A DNA stretch of 64,000 bases from Bacillus sp. 03113. Lineage in GTDB: Bacteria > Bacillota > Bacilli > Bacillales > Cytobacillaceae. The notes beneath the pieces were generated by a model, which worked only from the letters and a program-made list of their open reading frames with translations, did no database searches and was not told where the DNA came from. Where the stretch lies: positions 1 through 64,000 of the forward strand of contig NZ_VATK01000022.1 of NCBI RefSeq assembly GCF_006546985.1. Reading direction: 5' to 3'. Of the stretch, positions 19,323-27,195 are shown one piece after another. Positions within the stretch are counted from its first letter, which is position 1. Every line of letters starts with the position of its first letter. A program made the translations under genes and the position numbers.

Positions 19323-20240
19323 TTAAACGGCCTTTCCTTTCTTTACTGAAAGAAAGGTTTTTTTAATAGGTAATTCTGAAAAGATCATTCCAGTAAAAAT
19401 AAATAGACAGCCAATGAATGCACTGGAGGATAATTGTTCATCATTCCAAAAATAAGCGGTTATCGCAGCAAATACAGGCTCCATTGAAAAAATAAGTGCA
19501 ACTCTTGTTGGAGTCGTGAATTTTTGGAAATTTGTTTGTGCTATAAATGCAAGCGCCGTAGCGAATATAGCAGTAATGAATAATGCTACGATGACAGACT
19601 TATCAAAAATGACATTTTTTCGGAATATTTGATGCCAATCTTCAAATAATAAAGCATAAAATGAGGAAAATAGTGCGGCAGTTCCGATTTGAATAATTGT
19701 TAACAGCAATGTTGAATAGTGCTTGCTATATTTGCTTGTCAAAATTATTTGAATTGCAAAACTAATGGCACAAAAAAATACCAACCCATCGCCCGTATTT
19801 AATTGTGTGCTATTTTTCATTGTTAAGAAATGCAAACCAAATGTTGCAATAAAAACACCAATGATGGAATTGATACTTGGTTTATGCTTAAGGAATAGTG
19901 CAGCAAATAAAGGCACTAGTACAACACTTAATCCTGTTATAAAACCTGCATTGGCTGAGGTGGTATAAAGCAGACCAATTGTTTGGAAGGCATAGCCAAT
20001 AAAGAGCCACAAACCCATCATCATCCCTGAAAGACAGAGCTTCCAATTAAGTGTCCGCAGTAACTTCCTTTCAAACAGAAAAAGCCATAGAATTAAAAAG
20101 GCAAAGGCCAAGGTAAACCTAATGGCATTAAAGGTGATCGGATCTAGGATCGATACGGCTTTTTGGACCATAACAAAGGTCGCCCCCCAGCAAAGGGCAA
20201 CAAGTAGAAGGGAAAGATCGGCTAAGAATGTTTTTTTCAA
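19323..20240 (-). CDS. DMT-superfamily transporter, EamA type
   Basis: 305 residues with about ten hydrophobic segments in two EamA repeats (residues about 8-140 and 152-290). N-terminal LLLVALCWGATFVMVQKA and GLLYTTSANAGFITGLS are typical of EamA repeats. The family exports or imports small metabolites such as amino acids; the substrate cannot be read from sequence. The start is TTG, with AAAGGAG about 12 bases upstream; the ATG between them leads straight to a stop. A basic tail (KKTFLSVKKGKAV) marks the cytoplasmic C-terminus. Confidence 0.85.
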   Translation of the reverse strand: MKKTFLADLSLLLVALCWGATFVMVQKAVSILDPITFNAIRFTLAFAFLILWLFLFERKLLRTLNWKLCLSGMMMGLWLFIGYAFQTIGLLYTTSANAGFITGLSVVLVPLFAALFLKHKPSINSIIGVFIATFGLHFLTMKNSTQLNTGDGLVFFCAISFAIQIILTSKYSKHYSTLLLTIIQIGTAALFSSFYALLFEDWHQIFRKNVIFDKSVIVALFITAIFATALAFIAQTNFQKFTTPTRVALIFSMEPVFAAITAYFWNDEQLSSSAFIGCLFIFTGMIFSELPIKKTFLSVKKGKAV

Positions 20241-20275
20241 TTTACATTTGTTCTCCTTTATTTACATTTTTTCAA

Positions 20276-20671
20276 TTACTTATTTTTTTTGATTGCCAGT
20301 CGTGCTAGTTGGTCAGCTGATTTATTTTCATCACTTGGGATCCACTTAATAAAAAATAACGTTAGCTGTCTGCTTAGAACAAGTGCTTGTTCAAGCAAGG
20401 GGGCATATTTTTTATTTTTTACAAATTCTTTTTCATACGATCGATTTACTAGTTCTGAATCCGTCCGAAATGAAACGATTTGGTAGTCAGATTGAATGCA
20501 AATCTCTAACCCTTTAATTAATGCATGAAATTCAGCCTCATGATTGCTCATTATTCCAAGCGGAATCGAGTATTTCTCTGCTTTGCCATGTCCTTTTATA
20601 AAAATGCCTGCACCGCTTGGCCCAGGATCACCTGCACTTGCACCATCTATGTACACTTCAATCAAAATCAT
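20276..20671 (-). CDS. ypdQ: RNase HI-like protein YpdQ
   Basis: About 131 residues, a single RNase H fold. YIDGASAGDPGPSG gives the first Asp, NHEAEFHALIKGL the Glu, FRTDSELV the second Asp, and ENKSADQLAR the last Asp, so the catalytic quartet appears complete. Sequence and length resemble B. subtilis YpdQ (132). Several starts are possible: the ATG at 20680 and the ATG at 20671 lie close to GGAGG, and a TTG at 20665 has better spacing. Substrate (RNA-DNA hybrids) is inferred from the family; B. subtilis relies mainly on RnhB and RnhC. Confidence 0.82.
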   Translation of the reverse strand: MILIEVYIDGASAGDPGPSGAGIFIKGHGKAEKYSIPLGIMSNHEAEFHALIKGLEICIQSDYQIVSFRTDSELVNRSYEKEFVKNKKYAPLLEQALVLSRQLTLFFIKWIPSDENKSADQLARLAIKKNK

Positions 20672-20887
20672 ATCCTCCATAATTTAGGATCAATAAGCTA
20701 AGAGTTAGTTTATCATAAATAGATTGTACGATAAATCATCATGAAATTACTCAACTTGATGCAGAAAAAAGATACTAGCTGCCTATATTAGTGGAAAAAT
20801 CAAAAATGGAAAAATAAAACCGTTCACTTCAGACTGTTAACATCCAAGTCATGGTAAAATAGAAATTAAAGTTAAGGGGATAATACG

Positions 20888-20962
20888 AAAGCGCAAGACT
20901 AGACCATAAAAGACTCCTCGGCCACTCCTTGTACGTTGAAGCGGCTGTACATTTTTATAAAT
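20888..20962. repeat. Candidate degenerate intergenic repeat
   Basis: The 400 bases between the divergent ypdQ and ypeP genes hold no gene I can support. A less AT-rich block (AAAGCGCAAGAC start) resembles common Bacillaceae intergenic repeats. On the minus strand it contains GTACAAGGAGTGG (20922-20935), similar to the AGGA-loop hairpins in two other repeats here. Confidence 0.3.
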
Positions 20963-21071
20963 ACAGTAAACCGATACGTGTTTAAAAAAAATCGCTTTTT
21001 AATGTCTCATCCTGAATTTCTTTTCATAAATAATAAGTAGTAGAAGAAACAATCTTAGAAAGGTGAAGGAT

Positions 21072-21728
21072 ATGAAATATAAATTGGAGTGGAAATATAA
21101 ACTTAAAGGAGGGCAAGGTGTTTTTTTTACCTCAGATTGGATCGATGCAGAGCTTGCGATTCAATCAGGTGAAGAGCTTGAGAAAAGTGGGAAAGGAACA
21201 GAAATAACCTACTATGATGAAGAAGGCTCAACTTGGAATACAAAAGAACTTAAAAAATTATGGGCTGAAATAGAAGAAGAACCTCATGATATTGTCGTCT
21301 TTTTTGATGGTGGCTATTATAAAGAAAAGAAACAAGCAGGTTTAGGAGTCGTATTATATTATAAACAAGGTAAAAAGAAGTTTCGAATCAGAGCTAACGA
21401 GCTATTTGATGAAATGGATACCAATAATGAGGCTGAATACGCAGCTATGTACTTTGCTGTTTCCTTATTAGAGGAGCAAGAAGTTCATCATATGTCTTGT
21501 GAATTTAAAGGAGATTCTCAAGTTGTGTTGAAACAATTAGAAGGGGAATGGCCTTGTTATGAGGATGATTTAAATTATTGGCTTGATAAGATAGAAGCGA
21601 AAATCGATCAATTAAAAATAAAACCAACCTATACACCTATTACAAGGAAAGAGAATAAGGAAGCAGATAAACTAGCGACACAAGCGTTAGAAGGTAAAAT
21701 AGTTCATAGTAAAATGCAAATTATTTAA
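21072..21728 (+). CDS. ypeP: RNase H-domain protein YpeP
   Basis: 218 residues. An N-terminal domain of about 65 residues (lysine- and acid-rich) precedes an RNase HI fold with FFDGG (first Asp), NNEAEYAAMYFAV (Glu), FKGDSQVVLKQL (Asp) and ENKEADKLATQAL (last Asp). All four catalytic acids are visible, unlike some YpeP relatives that are considered inactive. Start ATG 21072 has AAAGGTG at seven bases; the GTG at 21063 is less likely. It is followed by ypeQ after 28 bases with a strong ribosome site, so the two form an operon. Confidence 0.82.
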   Translation: MKYKLEWKYKLKGGQGVFFTSDWIDAELAIQSGEELEKSGKGTEITYYDEEGSTWNTKELKKLWAEIEEEPHDIVVFFDGGYYKEKKQAGLGVVLYYKQGKKKFRIRANELFDEMDTNNEAEYAAMYFAVSLLEEQEVHHMSCEFKGDSQVVLKQLEGEWPCYEDDLNYWLDKIEAKIDQLKIKPTYTPITRKENKEADKLATQALEGKIVHSKMQII

Positions 21729-21756
21729 ACATATACAAATGAAAGGAGGAGTTCTT

Positions 21757-21933
21757 TTGAATCGGAAAAAAATACTTAATGAAGTAGAAGAATTAATTGA
21801 AAATTATTGCAAGGACTGTTTCTTGTTTAAATTTCATAAAGAAGAAAAAGGAAGGCGTTATGCCCATCGTTTCTGTATTTCGAAGTGTACAGTTGGAGAA
21901 AAAATAAAAAACTGTGGAGAGAAGCTATCGTAA
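21757..21933 (+). CDS. ypeQ: Small zinc-finger protein YpeQ
   Basis: 58 residues (B. subtilis YpeQ is about 60). Cys residues at 18 (YCKDC, with 21), in FCISKC and near the end (KNCGEK) suggest a small zinc ribbon. Start is TTG at 21757, seven bases after the near-perfect AAAGGAGG; the ATG at 21739 lies upstream of that site and is rejected. It belongs with ypeP. Role unknown. Confidence 0.8.
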   Translation: MNRKKILNEVEELIENYCKDCFLFKFHKEEKGRRYAHRFCISKCTVGEKIKNCGEKLS

Positions 21934-21983
21934 AGAAAAGCGGTGTCCTCCACAGGTTGTTTAGACATTTATTGAGAAGTTTT

Positions 21984-22017
21984 CAAAAAAAATAAAGACT
22001 GGCGAATTTCGCCAGCC
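21984..22017 (-). terminator. Terminator of cspD
   Basis: On the minus strand, GGCTGGCGAAATTCGCCAGTC folds as a compact hairpin (arms CTGGCGA and TCGCCAG) followed by a T-rich run. Confidence 0.85.
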
Positions 22018-22043
22018 AAAGCATTTATATAGAAATAGTGAGA

Positions 22044-22244
22044 TTAAAGTTTTACTACGTTAGCAGCTTGTGGTCCACGGTTTCCTTCAACGATTTCAAA
22101 AGAAACTTCTTGACCTTCTTCTAAAGATTTAAAACCATCTCCTTGGATCGCAGTGAAGTGAACGAATACGTCGTCTCCACCTTCAACTTCGATAAATCCA
22201 AAACCTTTTTCGTTATTAAACCATTTTACTTTACCGTTTTGCAT
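22044..22244 (-). CDS. cspD: Cold-shock protein CspD
   Basis: 66 residues, a single cold-shock domain with RNP1 (KGFGFI) and RNP2 (VFVHF), nearly identical to B. subtilis CspD. It binds single-stranded RNA and DNA and acts as an RNA chaperone. The start is the ATG at 22244, after GGAGGAAAAG; an in-frame upstream stretch to 22382 is leader, not coding. A consensus promoter gives a transcript with a leader of about 120 bases. Very confident. Confidence 0.97.
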   Translation of the reverse strand: MQNGKVKWFNNEKGFGFIEVEGGDDVFVHFTAIQGDGFKSLEEGQEVSFEIVEGNRGPQAANVVKL

Positions 22245-22366
22245 GTTAACTTTTCCTCCTAAGACTTTCAAGACACTTCTTGTGTCTAAAAAAATAAATA
22301 TTCTCATAAAACAAAACATAGCAGAGCTAGTAGTATGTATTAGCGAAAATATATTCTGTTCAATGA
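22245..22366 (-). promoter_or_regulatory. Long structured 5' leader of cspD
   Basis: About 120 bases lie between the predicted transcription start and the cspD ATG, typical of cold-shock mRNAs whose leaders refold with temperature. It contains a GACAC-AAGAA-GTGTC hairpin (22269-22283), about 20 bases before the ribosome site. Thermosensing is inferred. Confidence 0.6.
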
Positions 22367-22373
22367 TGACTAT

Positions 22374-22402
22374 AATATACAATAATGAATGAATTCAGTC
22401 AA
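22374..22402 (-). promoter_or_regulatory. SigA promoter of cspD
   Basis: On the minus strand TTGACT, a 17-base spacer, then TATATT, close to consensus. Confidence 0.8.
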
Positions 22403-22598
22403 GGAATCAACCCTCTTTTTTACAAAACACAATGAAATATTTTGAATTTTTAATGTATTTTTTAGAAAGAGCTTGTCTTATTGTCATACCAATGATTTCT
22501 CTTCAATGATCGAGAAGAGAATCACATTAGATGAAGGTTTCACATTATTATATAGTTATAGTAAAATGGATGAAGATGATTATGAATGAGGGAATAAA

Positions 22599-23876
22599 AT
22601 GGAGCAAAAAAATAAGATCCAATCAAAGAAATCTAAACATTATGCAAGTATATCACTAGGAATTATGGGTGCGGGTTTTTTAGGCACGATCCCAATACAA
22701 GATACATCTTATGGTTATTTAATACAAGGTGGCTTTGAGGCAGGACTCGTTGGTGGTTTAGCTGACTGGTTTGCCGTAACAGCCTTATTTCGTCATCCTT
22801 TAGGGTTGCCAATACCCCATACCGCATTATTACCGAAAAAAAGAAAAAAAATGACGGAATCTCTTGTCACTACTCTACAAAATGATTGGCTCACAAAAGA
22901 AAGTCTACGCGAAAAAATGGTGCATATTAATGTAACGAATAAAATCGTTTCAATGATTGAAAAAGAGCTGCATTCTGATTCAGTCAAAAGATTGATAACG
23001 ATGTTGATCGAGAAAAATGTGAATCGCATAAACTTTGAAAAGGCTATACCTTTTATAGGAAAGGAACTTAAATCATTCCTCCTGTCAATCGAAACAAAGG
23101 CGGTTCTTCAAAAGATTGTCGATCAGGTTGTCATTCGTGAATATGATGAAAAAGCATTAGATTTTCTGTTGGGGAAAGTTGAGAAATGGGCAATAGAGGA
23201 GAATCGAAGCAGCCAGCTTGGAAGTTGGGCCATGAAAGCATTAAATGGGATTGAATTAGATGGATTTTTACAGTTTGCTTTGAAATCTTTTCAAAGTCTT
23301 ATGAATGAAGAAAAATTAGGAAGTATAATACAAAACCTTATTTTGAATGGGATAAAGGCATTAAGCAAAAAAGATAATAGTTATCGACAAAGCTTGCTTT
23401 TTCACGTTCGAACAGAGCTGAGAAAAATGAAAAATAACCAAAATCTGATTGAAGAAATTGATCAGTGGAAGAATAAGCTAATTAATGATTGGGATTCAGA
23501 AGATACGTTAGAAAGGATGTTAGAAAAACTAAAAAGAAATTTAGTAGAAAAAGTTCAAAATACAAGTTTTATGGACGAACATCTTCTCCCATACATATCA
23601 AAGTTTATCAGCCAATTTAAAGATGAGCCGGAGAAAAATACACTCGTTGAAGGTTGGATTCAAAATGGGCTTGCCATTATTATTGAGAAAAATCATTCGA
23701 AAATCGGTGACCTTGTACAAGAAAATTTAAATAAGCTTGATGATAAAACGTTAATTGATATGATGGAAAATAACATTGGAAAAGATTTGCAATGGATTCG
23801 AGTAAATGGTGCTGTGTGTGGCTTTGTCATTGGACTCATCTTAACAGGTTTAAAAATGGTCATTACTTTGTTTTGA
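22599..23876 (+). CDS. DUF445 membrane protein
   Basis: 425 residues, full length for DUF445. N-terminal hydrophobic segment with GGFEAGLVGGLADWFAVTALFRHPLGLPIPHTALLP, the family signature; the long middle is helical and charged; a membrane helix closes the C-terminus (GAVCGFVIGLILTGLKMVI). Function is unknown. YheB and YtjN-type proteins of this family are membrane-anchored. The ribosome site is GAGGGAATAAA. It converges on the ZIP gene, with a hairpin repeat between them. Confidence 0.85.
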   Translation: MEQKNKIQSKKSKHYASISLGIMGAGFLGTIPIQDTSYGYLIQGGFEAGLVGGLADWFAVTALFRHPLGLPIPHTALLPKKRKKMTESLVTTLQNDWLTKESLREKMVHINVTNKIVSMIEKELHSDSVKRLITMLIEKNVNRINFEKAIPFIGKELKSFLLSIETKAVLQKIVDQVVIREYDEKALDFLLGKVEKWAIEENRSSQLGSWAMKALNGIELDGFLQFALKSFQSLMNEEKLGSIIQNLILNGIKALSKKDNSYRQSLLFHVRTELRKMKNNQNLIEEIDQWKNKLINDWDSEDTLERMLEKLKRNLVEKVQNTSFMDEHLLPYISKFISQFKDEPEKNTLVEGWIQNGLAIIIEKNHSKIGDLVQENLNKLDDKTLIDMMENNIGKDLQWIRVNGAVCGFVIGLILTGLKMVITLF

Positions 23877-23902
23877 CGCATGTTTAAATCTAAATAATAA
23901 AA

Positions 23903-24012
23903 TGAAACTTCCATTAGTGGGGGATAAACGCAGACATAAGCGCGATGTCCTGTCGCATTGTCTGCACTATTACTTCCTGTACGTCGGAAAACTCACACTG
24001 ATGGAAGTTTCA
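23903..24012. repeat. 110-bp repeat with terminal inverted repeats and nested hairpins
   Basis: Bounded by TGAAACTTCCATTAGTG and CACTGATGGAAGTTTCA, which are inverted repeats with one mismatch. Inside, GCAGACA (23930-23936) pairs with TGTCTGC (23959-23965) around GCGATGTCCTGTCGC (23942-23956). On the minus strand two hairpins have AGGA in the loop. It fills the space between the convergent DUF445 and ZIP genes and may be a MITE, a structured RNA element or a double terminator. Confidence 0.7.
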
Positions 24013-24014
24013 CC

Positions 24015-24734
24015 TTATCTAATCCATTCTGTAAGGGCTACCATTGTTAATAATCCTATAATAAAAGAGAACGTTGCTGTCCTCTCATTTCCGTCCCCGT
24101 GACTTTCAGGAATGATTTCTTTATAAACGACAAAAAGCATGGCACCTGCAGCAAATGCTAAACCATAAGGGATAATGAACTCAATCCCTTCAGAGAATGT
24201 TAATCCTACATAAGATGCAAATAACTCAATCATTCCTGTGAACAATGTAATCATAATGGTTTTCATTCTAGAAATCTTTGTAGCAATAAGAAATAATGAA
24301 ATTAAAAATCCTTCAGGAATATTCTGGAGTCCGATCGCAAATGATACAAGCTGACCTAATCCTTTATATTGACTGGCGTAGCTTATCCCAATCGATAATC
24401 CCTCAGGCACATTATGTATGGCCATCGCTATGAGCAGAAGTTGTGGATTTGTTTGATGTATGGATGGAATTTTATGATCTGCTTCATGATGTGGAAGAAT
24501 ACTCTCTAAAAATGTTAACATACTAACTCCAAGTAACATCCCAATCGTTAGCACCCACCAATTCGATAATTTGATGGTGGATGGTATTAAACCGTAGGTA
24601 GACGCTGCAACCATTATGCCAGCACTATAAGCAAGTAGGTTATCCTTTACTTTATGAGATAAATTTTGCAAGAAAAGTGCTGGAATAGAGCCAATGACTG
24701 TACAAAAAGCACTTAATAATAATCCTGCATTCAT
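24015..24734 (-). CDS. ZIP-family metal transporter
   Basis: 239 residues with about eight membrane helices. The metal-site helices carry AIHNVPEGLSIG and LQNIPEGFLISL, the ZIP signatures with His, Asn and Glu ligands. It probably imports zinc or another divalent metal (ZupT-like). The short acidic and His loop (ILPHHEADHKI) between helices 3 and 4 is usual. The ribosome site is AAGGGGG. No Zur-like box is seen directly upstream. Substrate is inferred. Confidence 0.87.
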   Translation of the reverse strand: MNAGLLLSAFCTVIGSIPALFLQNLSHKVKDNLLAYSAGIMVAASTYGLIPSTIKLSNWWVLTIGMLLGVSMLTFLESILPHHEADHKIPSIHQTNPQLLLIAMAIHNVPEGLSIGISYASQYKGLGQLVSFAIGLQNIPEGFLISLFLIATKISRMKTIMITLFTGMIELFASYVGLTFSEGIEFIIPYGLAFAAGAMLFVVYKEIIPESHGDGNERTATFSFIIGLLTMVALTEWIR

Positions 24735-25145
24735 GGTGCTTGTCCCCCTTTTATAAAAGATATGAGAATGAAAAAAATAAATACATAGGTATTGTTCATT
24801 TTTTAGGCTAAAAAAAGAAATGAAACATTTTAGGGGCGGTGGGGAAACAACTCTGGCTAATAAAAAATCTTAACAACGTTACCTTTATTGAAGAGTTATA
24901 ATTCGATCTGATGATCAGTCAAATTTCTCATTTTTTGTGATTGAAAGGTTAAAAAACATAGAAATGATGTTAAATAATCTAACAACTTAGTAGACAGTTA
25001 AGTAATTTATTCATAAAATGAGTTTCAATAGCATATCAAATAAGTTTTCGACAATAAATGCTTTTTCTAATTTAATATCAGAAATTTCTAAAATATTTTT
25101 TCTGGAATTTTATCAAAAAAACATTTATTTTATCAATTAATATAT

Positions 25146-25172
25146 TATAATGTTTTGGGAAAAGGTTTTCTT
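25146..25172 (+). promoter_or_regulatory. Operator box 1 of the glucoside operon, next to a TATAAT
   Basis: TATAAT at 25146-25151 is followed six bases later by GGGAAAAGGTTTTCTT (25157-25172), the first of three near-identical dyads. A repressor bound here would cover the start site. The -35 is weak. The intergenic region 24735-25405 otherwise holds very AT-rich DNA and no gene. Confidence 0.6.
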
Positions 25173-25250
25173 GTTTGTCACATCTTAAGAAAATTCCTAT
25201 TTTAAATAGAACCTTTAATGAATCTATTATAAAGTTTATTTTTTAATTAC

Positions 25251-25266
25251 AGGAAAAGGTTTTCCT
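25251..25266 (+). promoter_or_regulatory. Operator box 2 of the glucoside operon
   Basis: AGGAAAAGGTTTTCCT, identical to box 3. Its start is 94 bases after that of box 1. Confidence 0.65.
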
Positions 25267-25312
25267 TCCGAATAGAATAAAACAATCACTGGATAAAATA
25301 ATTTAGTCTAAT

Positions 25313-25328
25313 AGGAAAAGGTTTTCCT
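25313..25328 (+). promoter_or_regulatory. Operator box 3 of the glucoside operon
   Basis: AGGAAAAGGTTTTCCT, starting 62 bases after box 2 and about 78 bases before the first gene. The dyad arms are AGGAAAA and TTTTCCT with a GG centre, a LacI-family-like size. Confidence 0.65.
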
Positions 25329-25405
25329 TTTTTATTTTGCTTTTTCAAAAGGTTAAAAAATAAAAGAAAATACATGTACATAAAAAATGGAGGATGAATG
25401 CAGAA

Positions 25406-27091
25406 GTGAGGAAATGGTGGAAAGAAAGTGTGGTTTACCAAATTTATCCACGTAGCTTTATGGATAGCAACGGAGATGGCATTGGTGATTTGCAAGGGAT
25501 TATTTCAAAATTAGATTATTTAAAAGAACTAGGCATCGATGTGATTTGGTTATCACCTGTTTATAAATCACCAAATGATGATAATGGCTATGACATAAGT
25601 GATTACCAGGATATTATGAATGAATTTGGAACAATGCAGGATTGGGAATTGCTTTTACAAGGCTTACATGAACGTGGAATGAAGCTCATGATGGATTTAG
25701 TAGTGAATCATACCTCGGATGAACATAAATGGTTTATAGAATCTCGTTCATCCAAAAATCATCCAAAAAGGGATTATTATATTTGGAGACAAGCTAAAGA
25801 TGGGAAGGAACCAAATAACTGGGCATCTTTCTTTAGTGGTTCGGCATGGGAATTCGATGAGAAAACGGAAGAATTTTATTTGCACTGTTTCTCGAAGAAA
25901 CAACCAGATTTAAATTGGGAAAATGTTGAAGTGCGTCAGGAAATCTATAGCATGATGAAATGGTGGCTAGATAAAGGAGTTGATGGTTTTCGAATGGATG
26001 TCATCAATTTACTTTCTAAAGTACCAGGTTTACCTGATTCACCAAATCCGAATGGAACAAAATATGCTACTGGTGGCCAAGGTTTTTTAAATGGACCAAG
26101 AATTCATGAGTTTTTACAAGAAATGCAAAAGGAAGTTCTTTCGAAGTACGACATTATGACAGTTGGAGAAATGCCTGGGGTTACAACGGAGGATGCCCTT
26201 TTGTATACAGGTGAAGACCGTAAGGAACTAAATATGATTTTTCAATTTGAGCATTTAGGCTTTAGTTCTGAGCTTGGCGGAAAATGGGAAACTCATCGAT
26301 TGCCTCTTTCCTTTATTAAATCAAATTTGTCAAAATGGCAAATTGAATTAAATGGTAAAGGATGGAATTCCTTGTATTTTAGTAATCATGATGTTCCTCG
26401 TCAAGTATCTAGATTTGGCGATGATAAAAAATACAGAACCCAGTCTGCAAAAATGCTTGCAACTGTTTGTCATATGATGCAGGGGACGCCTTATATTTAT
26501 CAAGGTGAAGAGATTGGGATGACGAATGTTCATTTTCCGACAATTGAAGAGTATAAGGATATTGAGACGCTCAATATGTATAAGGAAAAAAGAAGTGAGG
26601 GAGTTCCACATGACATCATCATGGAATCTATCTACGTTAAAGGAAGAGATAATGCAAGAACTCCTTTTCAATGGGATGATTCCGAAAATGCAGGATTTAC
26701 TTCCGGAAATCCTTGGATCAATGTAAATCCAAATTACGAAGAGATTAATGCCGCACAGTGCTTAGAAGATCCTAATTCCATTTTCCATTACTATAGAAAG
26801 CTTATTCAGCTGCGTAAGGAACACGATATTGTTGTTTACGGAGACTATCAGCTTATTTTAGATGATCATGAACAAATTTTCTCTTATATTCGAACATTAG
26901 GTAATGAAACATTATTAGTAATTTGTAACTTTTCTAAAGAAACGCCAACTTTCTACTTGCCAAGCACAATTATATATGACAAGAAAGAAAGACTTATTAG
27001 TAATTATAAAGAAATAGAGCCTGATGAAATTTCAGTAATTCTGCTTCAGCCTTATGAAGCAAGAGTATATAAGTTAACTACCTTAAGCTAA
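25406..27091 (+). CDS. Oligo-1,6-glucosidase / alpha-glucosidase, GH13 (MalL-like), copy 1
   Basis: 561 residues from GTG 25406. GH13 (beta/alpha)8 barrel with the catalytic triad at Asp198 (GFRMDVIN), Glu255 (VGEMPG) and Asp329 (NHD), and the subfamily 31 opening WWKESVVYQIYPRSF. A Val after the nucleophile Asp is linked in characterised enzymes to alpha-1,6 specificity, so isomalto-oligosaccharides are plausible substrates. The protein is cytoplasmic (no signal). An ATG at 25394 abuts the GGAGG site and is too close; GTG is spaced 12 bases and gives residue numbering like the B. cereus enzyme. It is first in the operon. Confidence 0.88.
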   Translation: MRKWWKESVVYQIYPRSFMDSNGDGIGDLQGIISKLDYLKELGIDVIWLSPVYKSPNDDNGYDISDYQDIMNEFGTMQDWELLLQGLHERGMKLMMDLVVNHTSDEHKWFIESRSSKNHPKRDYYIWRQAKDGKEPNNWASFFSGSAWEFDEKTEEFYLHCFSKKQPDLNWENVEVRQEIYSMMKWWLDKGVDGFRMDVINLLSKVPGLPDSPNPNGTKYATGGQGFLNGPRIHEFLQEMQKEVLSKYDIMTVGEMPGVTTEDALLYTGEDRKELNMIFQFEHLGFSSELGGKWETHRLPLSFIKSNLSKWQIELNGKGWNSLYFSNHDVPRQVSRFGDDKKYRTQSAKMLATVCHMMQGTPYIYQGEEIGMTNVHFPTIEEYKDIETLNMYKEKRSEGVPHDIIMESIYVKGRDNARTPFQWDDSENAGFTSGNPWINVNPNYEEINAAQCLEDPNSIFHYYRKLIQLRKEHDIVVYGDYQLILDDHEQIFSYIRTLGNETLLVICNFSKETPTFYLPSTIIYDKKERLISNYKEIEPDEISVILLQPYEARVYKLTTLS

Positions 27092-27195
27092 AGACTTATT
27101 ATTCATTGAATGAAGTATGGCCTTTTAACGGAAAATAACATTAGTTTAAAGGATTATACATCAATAGATCTAAATAGGAGAAAGGAGAAATCCAA

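Noticed and set aside
22245-22382. N-terminal extension of cspD by 46 codons
   Set aside because: This is the transcript leader; the cold-shock family begins at the ATG after GGAGG.
25157-25328. Repeated AGGAAAAGGTTTTCCT units as a CRISPR-like array
   Set aside because: Only three short palindromic units with unequal spacing, placed in front of a sugar operon; operator reading fits better.
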